Shown here: positions 26,602 through 34,378 of the stretch, piece by piece | How the letters are laid out: each line of letters starts with the position of its first letter | Numbering within the stretch: the stretch's first letter is position 1 | Made by a program: the position numbers and the translations under genes | The notes under the pieces: generated by a model | The model's input: only the letters and a program-made list of their open reading frames with translations | The model's database searches: none | What the model was told of the DNA's origin: nothing | From: Prauserella halophila | Lineage (GTDB): Bacteria; Actinomycetota; Actinomycetes; Mycobacteriales; Pseudonocardiaceae | Assembly (NCBI RefSeq): GCF_024171895.1 | Contig: NZ_JAMTCQ010000010.1 | Coordinates: 62,001 to 126,000 of the forward strand | DNA length: 64,000 bases | Direction: 5' to 3'

Positions 26602-28230
26602 ATGGCCGAGGCGAAGTTGTCCGGCGTCGGCGTCAGCCCCGGCCGCGCGAGCGGCCCGGTCGTACGGGTCACCGACTCCATCGAGGAACCGGCCAGCACA
26701 CCGGGGCCCGACGACCCGTATGCCGACTCCGCCCTGATCGGGCCCGCGGCCGAAAAGGTGGCCGGCCGGCTCGAATCGATGGCGGCCGCCGCGACCGGTG
26801 ACGCCGCCGCGATCCTCACCACCACCGCCGCGATGGCCGCGGACCCTTCGCTGGTCAGCCAGGCCGAGCAGCTCGTCACCGCACAGCGCATCCCCGCGGC
26901 TCGCGCCGTCTACGAGGCGGCGGGCCACTTCGCGCAGGCACTGACCAACGCGGGCGGGTACATGGCCGAACGGGTTCGCGACGTCCACGACGTGCGTGAC
27001 CGGATCATCGCCGAGATCCTCGGCGTCGCTCCGCCCGGCGTCCCGGAGCTGACCACCCCGAGCGTGCTCGTCGCCCGCGACCTGGCCCCGGCGGACACGG
27101 CCGGCCTCGACCCGGCGAAGGTCCTCGCGCTCGTCACCGAGGAGGGCGGTCCGACCAGCCACACGGCGATTCTCGCGCGGTCGATCGGCATCCCGGCGAT
27201 CGTGGCCGTGCGGGGTGCGCTGAGCTTCGACGCCGAGGCGCTGGTCGTCGACGGCGACGCGGGCACCGTCGAAGCGGCCGATCCGGCGGCACCCGTCGTC
27301 ACCGCCACCGCGGGAGGCGCCGCCGAGTGGAACGGCACCGGTGAAACGTCCGACGGCCATGCCGTGAAGGTGCTGGCGAACGTCGGAGCGCCCACCGATG
27401 CCCGCGCCGCAGCCGACGCGGGCGCCGAAGGTGTGGGCCTGTTCCGCACGGAATTCTGCTACCTCGACGCCGACGACGAACCCGGTGTCGAGGGGCAGCG
27501 CTCGGCCTACGGCGCGGTTCTCGAGCCGTTCCGCGGTAAGCCGGTCATCGTGCGCACCCTCGACGCGGGAGCCGACAAGCCGTTGGCGTTCCTCTCGCCC
27601 GAGGCGGAGCCGAACCCGGCGCTCGGCGTCCGTGGCGTGCGCGTGGCGTTCGACCGGCCCGGCGTGCTCGACCGCCAGCTCGAGGCCATCGCGGGTGCGA
27701 CCGCGGATTCGGGTGCCGAGGTCGCGGTCATGGCGCCCATGGTCGCGACCGCCGACGAGGCCGCGTGGTTCGCCGAGCGGGCGCGGGCGGCCGGGATCGC
27801 GCGCGCGGGCGTGATGATCGAGGTGCCCGCCGCGGCGCTGAGTGCTCGCGAGGTGCTGGACGCCGTGGATTTCGTGTCCGTCGGTACCAACGACCTCGCC
27901 CAGTACACGTTCGCCGCCGATCGGCAGCTCGGTGCCGTGGCCACGCTCAACGACCCGTGGCAGCCCGCGTTGTTGCGGCTCATCGGCCTGGTCGGTGAGG
28001 CGGCCAAGGCGACCGGCAAGCCTGCGGGCGTGTGCGGTGAGGCCGCCGCCGACCCGGGGCTCGCCAGGGTGCTGGCCGGTCTCGGCGTGACGAGCTTGTC
28101 GATGAACGCCGCGTCGGTGCGTGCCGTCGGGGCCGGGCTGGCCGGCGTGACGCTGGCCGAATGCGAACGCGCCGCCGAAAAGGCACTGGCCGCCCCGACC
28201 GCGCAGGCGGCCCGCACCGCAGCGAAGTAG
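26602..28230 (+). CDS. ptsI: PTS enzyme I (phosphoenolpyruvate-protein phosphotransferase)
   Basis: A 542-residue cytoplasmic enzyme that takes phosphate from PEP and passes it to HPr. The phosphorylated histidine is H187 in GGPTSHTAILARSIGIPA. The PEP-binding barrel shows EGVGLFRTEFCYL (about 276-288), GADKPLAFL, and the C-terminal VCGEAAADPG with the active-site cysteine. It starts at ATG 26602 with TTGGGAGGATC upstream. Co-transcription with a ribokinase is uncommon, because ribose is usually taken up by an ABC transporter; no EIIC or HPr gene is seen here. Confidence 0.92.
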   Translation: MAEAKLSGVGVSPGRASGPVVRVTDSIEEPASTPGPDDPYADSALIGPAAEKVAGRLESMAAAATGDAAAILTTTAAMAADPSLVSQAEQLVTAQRIPAARAVYEAAGHFAQALTNAGGYMAERVRDVHDVRDRIIAEILGVAPPGVPELTTPSVLVARDLAPADTAGLDPAKVLALVTEEGGPTSHTAILARSIGIPAIVAVRGALSFDAEALVVDGDAGTVEAADPAAPVVTATAGGAAEWNGTGETSDGHAVKVLANVGAPTDARAAADAGAEGVGLFRTEFCYLDADDEPGVEGQRSAYGAVLEPFRGKPVIVRTLDAGADKPLAFLSPEAEPNPALGVRGVRVAFDRPGVLDRQLEAIAGATADSGAEVAVMAPMVATADEAAWFAERARAAGIARAGVMIEVPAAALSAREVLDAVDFVSVGTNDLAQYTFAADRQLGAVATLNDPWQPALLRLIGLVGEAAKATGKPAGVCGEAAADPGLARVLAGLGVTSLSMNAASVRAVGAGLAGVTLAECERAAEKALAAPTAQAARTAAK

Positions 28231-28299
28231 CTCGGTCCGTGAGCAGGGCACACTGACGGAGACATCGAGGCCGCGGCGGCTCCGTCGGCTCGAGGCTCG

Positions 28300-29148
28300 T
28301 CAGCCGAACCAGTTGCGGCGCGAGTACCGGACGGTCATCGAACCGCCGATGACCCGGCCCGTCACGACGATCCGCGGGGTTCCCGTGGCGCGGGTCGAGT
28401 CGGTCTTGTCGGTGAGCGACGACCACTTCAGCTCGTCCAGCCCGTTCAGGTCCACGGATGCCTGCTCCGGCACGATCAGGTTCACCGAACCCCACTTCGT
28501 GTCCAGGTCGACATGCACCGTGCCGCTCGTGAACTCGGCCGACGAGAAGTCGAGCTTCGTCTCGCCGTACTTGTTGCGCACCAGCATTTCCGGCGGCACC
28601 TGCCACCGGCCGCGTCGCACGAGCGTGCTGCCGACTCCCTTGATCTCGACGCGCCTGCCCGACACGGGCCGCTCTCCGGGAAGCTGCTGACCGCCCACTG
28701 CGCTCCCACTCATTGCGGCCCCGGCCGTGCCCGGTGCCGGTACCGCGTCCTCGTGCCGCAGCCCCGGTAGATCGGTCAGTACCGCGTTCAGTTCACCCCG
28801 TGTCTGCGCGCCGAGCGTCGTGTCGGTCCGCTCGGTGAACTCGTCCAGATTCAGCATGCCGTGACCGATCGCGCGCTGGAGGAGCTCGACGACGTGCTCC
28901 CGCTCGGCATCGGACACGCGCAGGTTCCGCAGTCGCTCCCGCTCGGTCGCGCCGGGCGCCGGCCCGCTCTCGGGCGCCGGCTCGGGTCCGGGAGCCGACC
29001 GGGTCGCGTCGGCCGTCGCGGCCGGGCCGGTGTTGGCCGTGGCATCCGCAGGAGTGGTACCCGCAGGAGTGGCACCCGCAGGAACAGCACCCGTCCCACC
29101 GAGGGCGTTTCCGCCGGTGTCCGTCGCGTCGCCGGAGTTCTCAGTCAC
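28300..29148 (-). CDS. DUF1707 / LiaF-like domain protein
   Basis: A 282-residue protein. After a low-complexity Ala/Thr/Gly/Pro segment (1-80) comes a DUF1707 domain, NLRVSDAEREHVVELLQRAI then GHGMLNLDEFTERTDTTLGA. The C-terminal half (about 165-282) is a right-handed beta domain like the LiaF/DUF2154 type (KYGETKLDFSSAEF, VHVDLDTKWGSVNLIVP), and ends with YSRRNWFG. There is no membrane helix. The GTG 29148 start is the first in-frame start after the non-conserved frame leader; its ribosome site is weak. It lies next to a two-component system and may relate to envelope sensing, which is inference from LiaF. Confidence 0.78.
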   Translation of the reverse strand: MTENSGDATDTGGNALGGTGAVPAGATPAGTTPADATANTGPAATADATRSAPGPEPAPESGPAPGATERERLRNLRVSDAEREHVVELLQRAIGHGMLNLDEFTERTDTTLGAQTRGELNAVLTDLPGLRHEDAVPAPGTAGAAMSGSAVGGQQLPGERPVSGRRVEIKGVGSTLVRRGRWQVPPEMLVRNKYGETKLDFSSAEFTSGTVHVDLDTKWGSVNLIVPEQASVDLNGLDELKWSSLTDKTDSTRATGTPRIVVTGRVIGGSMTVRYSRRNWFG

Positions 29149-29267
29149 ACCGAGCACGGTACGGCCGGCGCGCTCGCGCCGGATCCGGGAAACCCCTGAG
29201 AACCGCCCCGGAATCTCCGCCGGGACGCCCGCGGATCCGGACTGCGACGGCGCCACACCGACACTGC

Positions 29268-29290
29268 CCGGGCGGTCCCGGACCGCCCGG
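29268..29290. terminator. stem-loop after the response regulator
   Basis: CCGGGCGGTC (29268-29277) and GACCGCCCGG (29281-29290) form a perfect 10-bp stem with loop CCG. It is 31 bases beyond the response regulator stop on the minus strand. Confidence 0.75.
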
Positions 29291-29320
29291 CTGCCCCAGT
29301 GGCTCCCCGGCTCCCGAGGG

Positions 29321-29974
29321 TCACTCCTGCTCCTGGTCGAGGCCGTGCTCGATGGCGTACCGGGCGAGCTCGACGCGGTTGTGCAGCTGGAGTTTCCGCA
29401 ACGTCGACTGCACGTGGTTCTCCACGGTGCGGTGCGAGATGACGAGGCGGTCGGCGATCTGCCGCGCCGTCAGGCCCTTGGCGACGAATCGCAGCACATC
29501 CTGTTCGCGCTGTGTCAGCTGCGGCGGCGGACCGCCCGAACTCGGGGTCTCGGCCATCCGCCGGTACTCGCCGAGCACCATCCCGGCCAGACCGGCGGTG
29601 AATACCGGGTCACCGTCGGCGGTGCGCCGCACGGCGTCGACCAGCTCGGTCACGGACGCGGACTTGACGAGGTAGCCCGACGCTCCGGCCTTGACGGCCT
29701 CCAGCACGTCGGCGTGCTCGCCGCTCGCCGACAGGACGAGCACCCGGGTGTCGCTCAGCTGCTGCACGATCGCCCTGATCGCGTCCACCCCGGATTGCTC
29801 GCCGAGGTTGAGGTCCATCAGCACGACGTCGGGTGTGACCGTGGCCGACACCCGCACCGCCGAGTCGACATCGGCCGCCGTGGCGCGCACGTCGAAGCCG
29901 TGTTCGCCCAGGTCGCGCGCGACGCCGTCCCGCCACATCGGATGGTCGTCGACGATCATCACCGACACCGTCAT
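29321..29974 (-). CDS. NarL/LuxR-type response regulator (MacR-like)
   Basis: A 217-residue DNA-binding response regulator. The receiver domain has the acidic pair DD at 9-10, the phosphoacceptor D54 (VVLMDLNLGEQSG) and the switch lysine in GYLVKSASV. The LuxR helix-turn-helix is at about 152-210: LTQREQDVLRFVAKGLTARQ then IADRLVISHRTVENHVQ. The ATG 29974 is preceded by AGGAGG and overlaps the kinase stop by four bases (ATGA), so the two are translationally coupled. With the MacS-like kinase upstream it forms a complete two-component system. Confidence 0.92.
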   Translation of the reverse strand: MTVSVMIVDDHPMWRDGVARDLGEHGFDVRATAADVDSAVRVSATVTPDVVLMDLNLGEQSGVDAIRAIVQQLSDTRVLVLSASGEHADVLEAVKAGASGYLVKSASVTELVDAVRRTADGDPVFTAGLAGMVLGEYRRMAETPSSGGPPPQLTQREQDVLRFVAKGLTARQIADRLVISHRTVENHVQSTLRKLQLHNRVELARYAIEHGLDQEQE

Positions 29975-31125
29975 CGGGTGGTCCTCCTTCGGTCGACCGG
30001 TCGTGGCAGGTGTATTTCCCACTCGGTTCCCGCACCGGGTGCGGTGTCGAGCCGAGCCGTTCCACCCAGTTCGGCGAGGCGGGCCCTGATGGATTGCGCG
30101 ACGCCGAGGTGTCCTTCCTCGGCTGCCGCTTCGAGCCGGCCCTCGGGGATGCCGGGGCCGTCGTCCCGGACGGTCAGCACGATCTCGTCGGAGAGCTCTT
30201 CGAGCAACACCCACGCCTTCGCGCCCTCGCCCGCGTGCTTGTCCACGTTGGACAGGGCTTCCTGCACGGCCGTGAGCAGTTCGGTGACCGTGTCCGCGGG
30301 CAGTCGCACCTCGCAGGCGGGTCCGGAGACCTGCACCCGTGACGTCGCCAGCACGCCGAGCGCGGCGCGCAGGTCGGCGTCACCGTCGCTGGGGCCCAGC
30401 GGCTCCGACGTCACGAGCGCCCTGAGCGCGATCTCCTGTTCGCCTGCCTGATTGGCGAGTTCCGCCGCTTCGCCGCCGAGTTCGGCGCCGCGCCTGCGTA
30501 CCCGCGCGAGCACCTGCAGCACGCTGTCGTGGATGGAGCGGGCGAGGCGTTCGCGTTCGGCGGTGGCGGCCTCGGTGCGCATCGCCCGCGAGACCGCGGC
30601 CTGCGACCGCCGGGCCGTCGTCGCGGCCATACCGATGATCATGCCGCTGGCGAACAGCAGCAGCCCGTCACGCGCGACGTCGAGGTCGAACGTCCACCGG
30701 GAGACACCGGTGGAGACGGCGACGATCAGCCCGCCTGCCGCCCCTCCGACGGCACCGAACCGCGCCCCGGCCGTCAACGGCGCGACGGACGCCCACACCG
30801 TCGTCAGCAGCGGCGCGGTGATGGCGAACTGGTAATCCGACAGCGCCAGCGGCGAGAGCAACATGATCGTGCAGGTCACCGCCACGTCCGCCACGACGAG
30901 GCCGGCCCACCGGGAACGCACGCGCACGAACGCGGCGGTCGTCACGATCGACCACACGACCATCACGGCGAACGCGGCCCACGCCAGCGTCAGATTGCGG
31001 TACTCGTCGAGGTGGACGATCACCGCACCCAGCGCGAACGCCAGCGTCATCCAGCGCAGCACGATCGTTCCCCACCACAGTGGGGTCACTGCGTCGTGCA
31101 GGTTCGGTTTTTGTGCGGTCGTCAT
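29971..31125 (-). CDS. sensor histidine kinase, MacS-like (DUF5931)
   Basis: A 384-residue membrane kinase. The N-terminal 160 residues have five or six hydrophobic segments and match the DUF5931 sensor of MacS, known in Streptomyces from the MacRS system that affects envelope and morphology genes. The HisKA_3 box is RLARSIHDSVLQVLARVRRR with the phosphorylated His near residue 198. The HATPase domain shows NVDKHAGEGAKAWVLLEEL and DDGPGIPEGRL. It is followed directly by the response regulator and preceded by the AI-2E-family transporter gene, 13 bases away in the same direction, so all three may form one transcript. Confidence 0.9.
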   Translation of the reverse strand: MTTAQKPNLHDAVTPLWWGTIVLRWMTLAFALGAVIVHLDEYRNLTLAWAAFAVMVVWSIVTTAAFVRVRSRWAGLVVADVAVTCTIMLLSPLALSDYQFAITAPLLTTVWASVAPLTAGARFGAVGGAAGGLIVAVSTGVSRWTFDLDVARDGLLLFASGMIIGMAATTARRSQAAVSRAMRTEAATAERERLARSIHDSVLQVLARVRRRGAELGGEAAELANQAGEQEIALRALVTSEPLGPSDGDADLRAALGVLATSRVQVSGPACEVRLPADTVTELLTAVQEALSNVDKHAGEGAKAWVLLEELSDEIVLTVRDDGPGIPEGRLEAAAEEGHLGVAQSIRARLAELGGTARLDTAPGAGTEWEIHLPRPVDRRRTTR

Positions 31126-31138
31126 CGGGGCCGCCTGG

Positions 31139-32413
31139 CTACTCCTCGGATCTGTCTGATTCGCCGGTTGTCACGGTAGTGCCGGTGGTCGTGGCACGGG
31201 ATCCGGCGTCCGGTTCGCCGTCGGAGTCCGTACCGCCGTGGTCCGTACCGCCGGAGTCCGACTCGGCGTCGTCCGCATCGGTTCCCTCTCCGGGTTCGGT
31301 GCCGTGCACCAGTGACTGGATGCCCGCGTTCAGGACCGCGAGCAGCGGAACGGCCAGCAGGGCACCGGGGATACCCGCGACGGTCAGGCCGACGGTGATC
31401 GCGAGGACGACGGCCAGCGGGTGCAGCTGCACCGAACGGCCCAGCAGCAGCGGCTGCAGCACGTTGCCTTCGACCTGCATCACGCCGACCACGATCGCCA
31501 GCACGACGAGCGCGGCGAGGAAGCCGTTGGTCACCAGGGCCACGAGTACGGCTACCGCCCCGGTGACGACGGCACCGATGATCGGGACGAACGCGCCGAG
31601 GAAGATCAGGGTGGACAGCGGCACCACGAGGGGAACGCCCATGATCCACAGGCCGGCGCCGATGAGGACGGCGTCCACGACGGCGACGGCGGCGGTCGCG
31701 CGCACGTAGTTGATCAGCGAGGTGAACGCCCGGCGGCCTGCGACGTCGACCCGGGTGCGCGCGTTGCGGGGCACGCCGCGGATGAGGAACGTCCAGATCT
31801 GGTTCCCGCTGGTCAGGAAGAAGATGAGAATGAAGAGCGTCAGCAGGAACCCGGTCAGGAACGTGCCGATGGTGCCTGCCGTGGTCAGTGCGCTCGAGGT
31901 GACCGCGGCCTGGTTCTCCTGGATGAACTGGACGCCGTTGTTGATGGCGTCCTGGATCTGCGTCTGCTGCAGGTGCAGGGGCCCGTTGATGAGCCAGTCC
32001 TCGATCTGTTCGAGGCTCTGCGACACCTGTTGCTGCAGGGCGGGCAGGCCTTCGGTGAACTGGATGATGACGAACGTCAGCAGTCCGCCGACGACGCCGA
32101 GCCCGCCGATCAGCACGATCACCGCCGACACCGGTTGCGGCAGGCCGATCCGCGTCAGCCGGTGTACCGCCGGGATCAGCAGCGCGGCGAGCAGCAGCGC
32201 CACCGACAGCGGGATCACGACGACGGGGAGGTAGCCGATCACTTCTCCGATGACGTACAGCGCGGCGACGATCACCAGGAACCGCCAGGCCAGCGCGGCG
32301 GCTACCCGGAATCCCCTCGGTACCGCGTAGGCAACATCGGCGTCGAGGGGGCTGTCGTGGGGTCTGCCGCCGGTGGTGGTGTTCCCGGTCTGCTGTGCCG
32401 TGTCGTCGTCCAC
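31139..32413 (-). CDS. AI-2E family (PerM-type) transporter
   Basis: A 424-residue multi-pass membrane protein of the AI-2E exporter (UPF0118/PerM) family. About eight hydrophobic segments are seen, with the family region around residues 130-190 (amphipathic, Gln-rich LQQQVSQSLEQIEDWLI) and the conserved PLSTLIFLGAFVPIIGAVVT then VLQPLLLGRSVQLHPLAVVL. The C-terminal 55 residues are acidic and disordered. The substrate is not clear; family names are historic. GTG 32413 has no evident ribosome site, so leaderless translation is possible. Its stop is 13 bases before the MacS-like kinase gene. Confidence 0.85.
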   Translation of the reverse strand: MDDDTAQQTGNTTTGGRPHDSPLDADVAYAVPRGFRVAAALAWRFLVIVAALYVIGEVIGYLPVVVIPLSVALLLAALLIPAVHRLTRIGLPQPVSAVIVLIGGLGVVGGLLTFVIIQFTEGLPALQQQVSQSLEQIEDWLINGPLHLQQTQIQDAINNGVQFIQENQAAVTSSALTTAGTIGTFLTGFLLTLFILIFFLTSGNQIWTFLIRGVPRNARTRVDVAGRRAFTSLINYVRATAAVAVVDAVLIGAGLWIMGVPLVVPLSTLIFLGAFVPIIGAVVTGAVAVLVALVTNGFLAALVVLAIVVGVMQVEGNVLQPLLLGRSVQLHPLAVVLAITVGLTVAGIPGALLAVPLLAVLNAGIQSLVHGTEPGEGTDADDAESDSGGTDHGGTDSDGEPDAGSRATTTGTTVTTGESDRSEE

Positions 32414-32665
32414 GCGGTAACCGTATCGAGATCGACGTTGCCGTGGGCGACGAGGCGATCTACGGGCAGTGGCACTACGCCGAGTCACAGGTTGATACAG
32501 CGCGTAATTTTCACACCTTCGTGTCATCAAGTTGCGCGAGACGTGATTTCTGCGGCTCGGGTTTGCCACTCTCGTCGGCACGCGGTGAAAACCGTCGGAA
32601 TTCATTTTCCGATTCTTCTTCACGTTTTGCGGGTCCGGGCGTTGGCAGCCGGGTGTTGGCAGGAC

Positions 32666-32722
32666 GTGAAGTGCAGAGTCCGCCGTGAAGTACAGAGTCC
32701 ACTGTGAAGTGCACAGCCCGCC
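32666..32722. repeat. three exact-length 19-bp direct repeats
   Basis: GTGAAGTGCAGAGTCCGCC (32666-32684), GTGAAGTACAGAGTCCACT (32685-32703) and GTGAAGTGCACAGCCCGCC (32704-32722). They lie in the 370-base gap 32414-32783, 61 bases before the start of the secreted protein. The rest of the gap has an AT-rich patch (GATACAGCGCGTAATTTTCA near 32495) that could hold promoters for both directions. No gene is supported in it. Confidence 0.75.
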
Positions 32723-32783
32723 GCGCAGGATCGAGAGGTTCTGCACGGATGAGGCTCAGGTTCGAGATTCGCGAGGAGTGTGC

Positions 32784-34184
32784 GTGGCAGCGACGACCCC
32801 GACACCGGACGCCCGGCGCGTCCGTCGGTGGCTGTCGCGCGCGCTCGCCGTCTCCGGAGGCGCGGCGGCCGCCACGGCGATCCTGTGGGGTATCGGTGCG
32901 ACATCGGCGTCCGCCGTGGAGAACCCGCTCGGCGACGCCGGCGATGCCGATCCGGCCGCGGCCGTCCCGTTCGACTCCGAGTCCGACGACTCCCGCTCGT
33001 CCGGCCCCCACTCGCCGCAGCAACGGCCGACCGGTGGTGCAGACCACGGTGCTGCAGACTGCGACGGTGCGGACCACGACGGCGCGGATGCGCCGCGCGC
33101 GGCCGCTCCCGTCGAAGCCGGTGCAGCCGACGGCGAGTCCCAGTCCGCAGGCCACGCGGCCGGCAGGCAGCTCGCCGATGGCGGTCGGGACGCGACAGGG
33201 CTCGGCACGTGCGACGACTCCGCGGGTGGGCCGACCGACCTGCGCGGCCTGTTCGACGGCAAGCACGCCGATCGTTTCGACGCCGGCGAACTCGACAGCA
33301 GCAAACTAGACAGCAGCAGTCTCGACAGCAGCAAACTAGACAGCAGCAGTCTCGACAGCAGCGAGCTCGACAGCGGTAGTCTCGACAGCGGCGAGCTCGG
33401 GGCAGTCGGCGATGACGTGCCCGGACCGGATCCGGCAGGCGAGACCGTCGCCGCCGAGCTCGCGGAGGGCGACGACGTCGCGGGCGGAACGTGCCCGGAC
33501 GCCGAGCCCGACCGTCCGGGCAGCTCCGGCGGGACGGAAACCGCGGACGGGCACGGCGCATCGGGCATTGTCGACCCGACTCGCGATGCGCTCCACGACT
33601 TCGGCGACACGCTCGATGCCCTGACCGGCTTCGACGACCTGTCCGGCGACCGGTCCGTCAACTGGACGCCCGACTGGCAGCCCGAGTGGTCCGGCTTCGA
33701 CCTGCCGTGGGACGACTTCACGGCAGATCCGGCGGACCTTCCGTCGCCGTACGACGTGCCGATGGGCTCCGGTGCGCAGGCGCCCGAATCCCGGCCCCAG
33801 ACCTCGGCGTACGACGCCGACACCCGCGCGTCCGGCCGCGAACGGCAGCAGCCCGTGCCGTCCACTTCGGACCACGGCCACCCCATGACCCCCGGCGTGT
33901 TCGACGCCGGTAGCGACGGTGTGAGCATCGAAGGCTCCGCCGTCGGAACCGAGCCCGGTCAGCCGGCAACACTGCCGGCTCCCGAGTTCGACCCGCAGTA
34001 CGTGCCGGCCTCCGTGCCGTCGCACTCCTCGATCGCAGGCAACGCGCACGCCGACGCACCGTCCGGCGCCGTCATCACGACGGCCCGGCCGTTCGCCGTG
34101 GCCGCTGCGGGCGCTGTTACGCGCTCCGGCCTGCTGCACAAGTCGATGTCGCCGGGTTCGCAGCCCGGTGTGACGCCCGACTGA
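32784..34184 (+). CDS. secreted acidic protein with LDSSx repeats
   Basis: A 466-residue exported protein that I do not recognise. A signal peptide (RRVRRWLSRALAVSGGAAAA then TAILWGIGATSASA) is followed by a long acidic, disordered region. Residues 170-204 are seven 5-residue repeats, LDSSK, LDSSS, LDSSK, LDSSS, LDSSE, LDSGS, LDSGE, encoded by 15-bp units. Three cysteines occur (near 93, 137 and 235). The last part has SLPSPYDVP-type and PSHSSIAGNAHADAPSG motifs. I chose GTG 32784, with GAGGAG 5 bases before; GTG 32778 overlaps that site. It is followed after 194 bases by the chaplin-like repeat protein, so the two may act together at the cell surface. Confidence 0.7.
   Translation: MAATTPTPDARRVRRWLSRALAVSGGAAAATAILWGIGATSASAVENPLGDAGDADPAAAVPFDSESDDSRSSGPHSPQQRPTGGADHGAADCDGADHDGADAPRAAAPVEAGAADGESQSAGHAAGRQLADGGRDATGLGTCDDSAGGPTDLRGLFDGKHADRFDAGELDSSKLDSSSLDSSKLDSSSLDSSELDSGSLDSGELGAVGDDVPGPDPAGETVAAELAEGDDVAGGTCPDAEPDRPGSSGGTETADGHGASGIVDPTRDALHDFGDTLDALTGFDDLSGDRSVNWTPDWQPEWSGFDLPWDDFTADPADLPSPYDVPMGSGAQAPESRPQTSAYDADTRASGRERQQPVPSTSDHGHPMTPGVFDAGSDGVSIEGSAVGTEPGQPATLPAPEFDPQYVPASVPSHSSIAGNAHADAPSGAVITTARPFAVAAAGAVTRSGLLHKSMSPGSQPGVTPD
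33291..33395 (+). repeat. coding tandem repeat, seven 15-bp units
   Basis: Units of CTCGACAGCAGCAAA type. Positions 33291-33320 and 33321-33350 are identical 30-bp pairs, so duplication was recent. The use of CTA for Leu in alternate units is rare for this genome. Length variation between strains is likely. Confidence 0.85.
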
Positions 34185-34347
34185 TCACTTCCGCGGGGTA
34201 GCCGGCGCGCCCCTGCGGTTTTTATTTCCGCTTTTCTTTTCTCCGCGTCGGCTTTTCCTGTCCCGCATTTCCCGCGACGCGTCGTTCGGCGTGCTCGCAA
34301 TCCGCCTCATGTCCCCGCGCGTACGGCGGAGCGCACCAACCCCTCAA

Positions 34348-34360
34348 CTAGGGAACCTAG
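34348..34360. promoter_or_regulatory. small inverted repeat before the ribosome site of the repeat protein
   Basis: CTAGG-GAA-CCTAG lies directly before the strong ribosome site AAAAGGAG (34363-34370) of the chaplin-like gene. It could be a short mRNA hairpin or an operator. The 34185-34378 gap also has T-rich blocks (GGTTTTTATTTCC near 34218) that may help end the upstream transcript. Confidence 0.45.
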
Positions 34361-34378
34361 GAAAAGGAGAACCACACG

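Noticed and set aside
33291..33395. CRISPR-like array
   Set aside because: The 15-bp units have no spacers, stay in frame and encode LDSSx repeats in a secreted protein.
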